From Oscillospiraceae bacterium (lineage in GTDB: Bacteria > Bacillota > Clostridia > Oscillospirales > Oscillospiraceae), in assembly GCA_902791215.1 (NCBI GenBank), contig CADAUZ010000030.1, positions 1 through 39,859 on the forward strand: a DNA stretch of 39,859 nucleotides, written 5' to 3'. The notes under the pieces were generated by a model. It was given only the letters and a program-made list of their open reading frames with translations, was not told where the DNA came from and ran no database searches. Positions 39,670 to 39,859 of the stretch are shown here, one piece after another. A program made the position numbers and the translations under genes. How positions within the stretch are numbered: position 1 is the first letter of the stretch; each line of letters begins with the position of its first letter.

Positions 39670-39684
39670 AATTGGCGGTATAAC
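39656..39684 (+). promoter_or_regulatory. Promoter of the second hsp20 gene
   Basis: TTGACG (39656-39661), 17 bp and TATAAC (39679-39684), inside and just after the CIRCE. Confidence 0.8.
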
Positions 39685-39689
39685 ATAAT

Positions 39690-39746
39690 CGCAAGAGGGA
39701 AAGTGATCCGGAACTCAGGTTCCGGGTTTCCTCATCTCCCCTTGCG
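39690..39746 (+). other. Hairpin in the leader of the second hsp20 gene
   Basis: Outer arms CGCAAG/CTTGCG (39690-39695 and 39741-39746) enclose a perfect inner stem CCGGAAC/GTTCCGG (39708-39714 and 39719-39725). The ribosome site AAAAGGAGG lies about 50 bases downstream and is not part of it. Confidence 0.5.
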
Positions 39747-39809
39747 GCATATACCACAGCAACAGCCCTGAACAGCATCCAGGACCGAAAATAAAAGGAG
39801 GTTTGACTT

Positions 39810-39859
39810 ATGTTGTACATGCCTGGTATTTTTGGTGAGGATCTGATGGATCGTTGGTT
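39810..39859 (+). CDS. hsp20: Second Hsp20 gene, 5' end only
   Basis: The frame starts at ATG 39810 behind AAAAGGAGG and gives MLYMPGIFGEDLMDRW before the window ends. The opening resembles the N-terminal arm of the small heat-shock protein at 35419-35865 (LPSIIGESLFDDW), and the perfect CIRCE plus the same promoter layout support an HrcA-controlled hsp20 paralogue. The alpha-crystallin domain itself is outside the window. Confidence 0.75.
   Translation, partial: MLYMPGIFGEDLMDRW

Overview
The window is a GC-rich (by eye well above 55% in its core) Firmicutes chromosome segment. Gene content and order point to a gut-type clostridium of the Oscillospiraceae/Ruminococcaceae sort: AsnA, a DUF4364 regulator, a DUF4830 protein, ftsEX followed by M23 peptidases and an S41 protein, greA-lysS, smpB with ssrA, CIRCE-controlled hsp20 genes and many short palindromic intergenic elements. 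The lineage is an inference, because no rRNA gene is present.

Layout. 1-2.6 kb: a conserved protein of unknown role, a cysteine-repeat lipoprotein and a DUF4364 regulator. 2.6-5.3 kb: asnA, a DUF4830 membrane protein and an RsuA-type pseudouridine synthase, separated by two different miniature inverted-repeat elements. 5.4-12.4 kb: a cell-envelope block made of a PucR/CdaR-type regulator, ftsE, ftsX, two coiled-coil M23 (EnvC-like) peptidases and a PDZ-S41 protein whose expected catalytic serine is glycine. FtsEX probably drives the M23 proteins in septal wall hydrolysis. 12.4-14.5 kb: greA-lysS from a perfect consensus promoter. 14.7-20.5 kb: exported proteins, namely a tandem NADase-type glycan-binding protein, a clostripain-family protease, a secreted HAD phosphatase and a YdcF-like protein.

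20.5-24.4 kb is a tight run: a 71-residue protein, an HPr-kinase-like kinase, a PqqD-type peptide-recognition protein, an ABC exporter and a divergent COG0523 GTPase. It looks like part of a peptide-maturation and export system without the usual core enzymes. 24.4-26.2 kb: two stand-alone cyclic-nucleotide-binding proteins and a metallo-beta-lactamase-fold hydrolase, likely one signalling unit. 26.3-28.7 kb: a DUF3997-like lipoprotein, tmRNA (ssrA), a repeat-dense spacer, a cyclophilin and smpB, all on the minus strand, so both trans-translation partners lie together. 29.3-32.1 kb: Nudix hydrolase, murA and a YycJ-type MBL protein. 32-35.4 kb is accessory and decayed: a tandem repeat array, a 5'-truncated membrane protein, DUF975 and DUF1003 membrane proteins, a fused rhamnulokinase/AI-2E-transporter remnant and an AT-rich island with truncated genes. 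35.4-39.9 kb: hsp20 with CIRCE, a CmpB-type permease, an Mbeg1-like hydrolase, a D-2-hydroxyacid dehydrogenase, an IS3 remnant, another repeat array, and a second hsp20 that runs off the window behind a perfect CIRCE.

The least explained items are three arrays of 20-21-bp units with a fixed GGGTGCA core (26.3, 32.3 and 39.3 kb). Two of them share the same variable segments in the same order. Next come the kinase/PqqD/exporter/GTPase cassette and the S41 protein lacking its serine. Short dispersed elements (three MITE-like families) fill several intergenic gaps.
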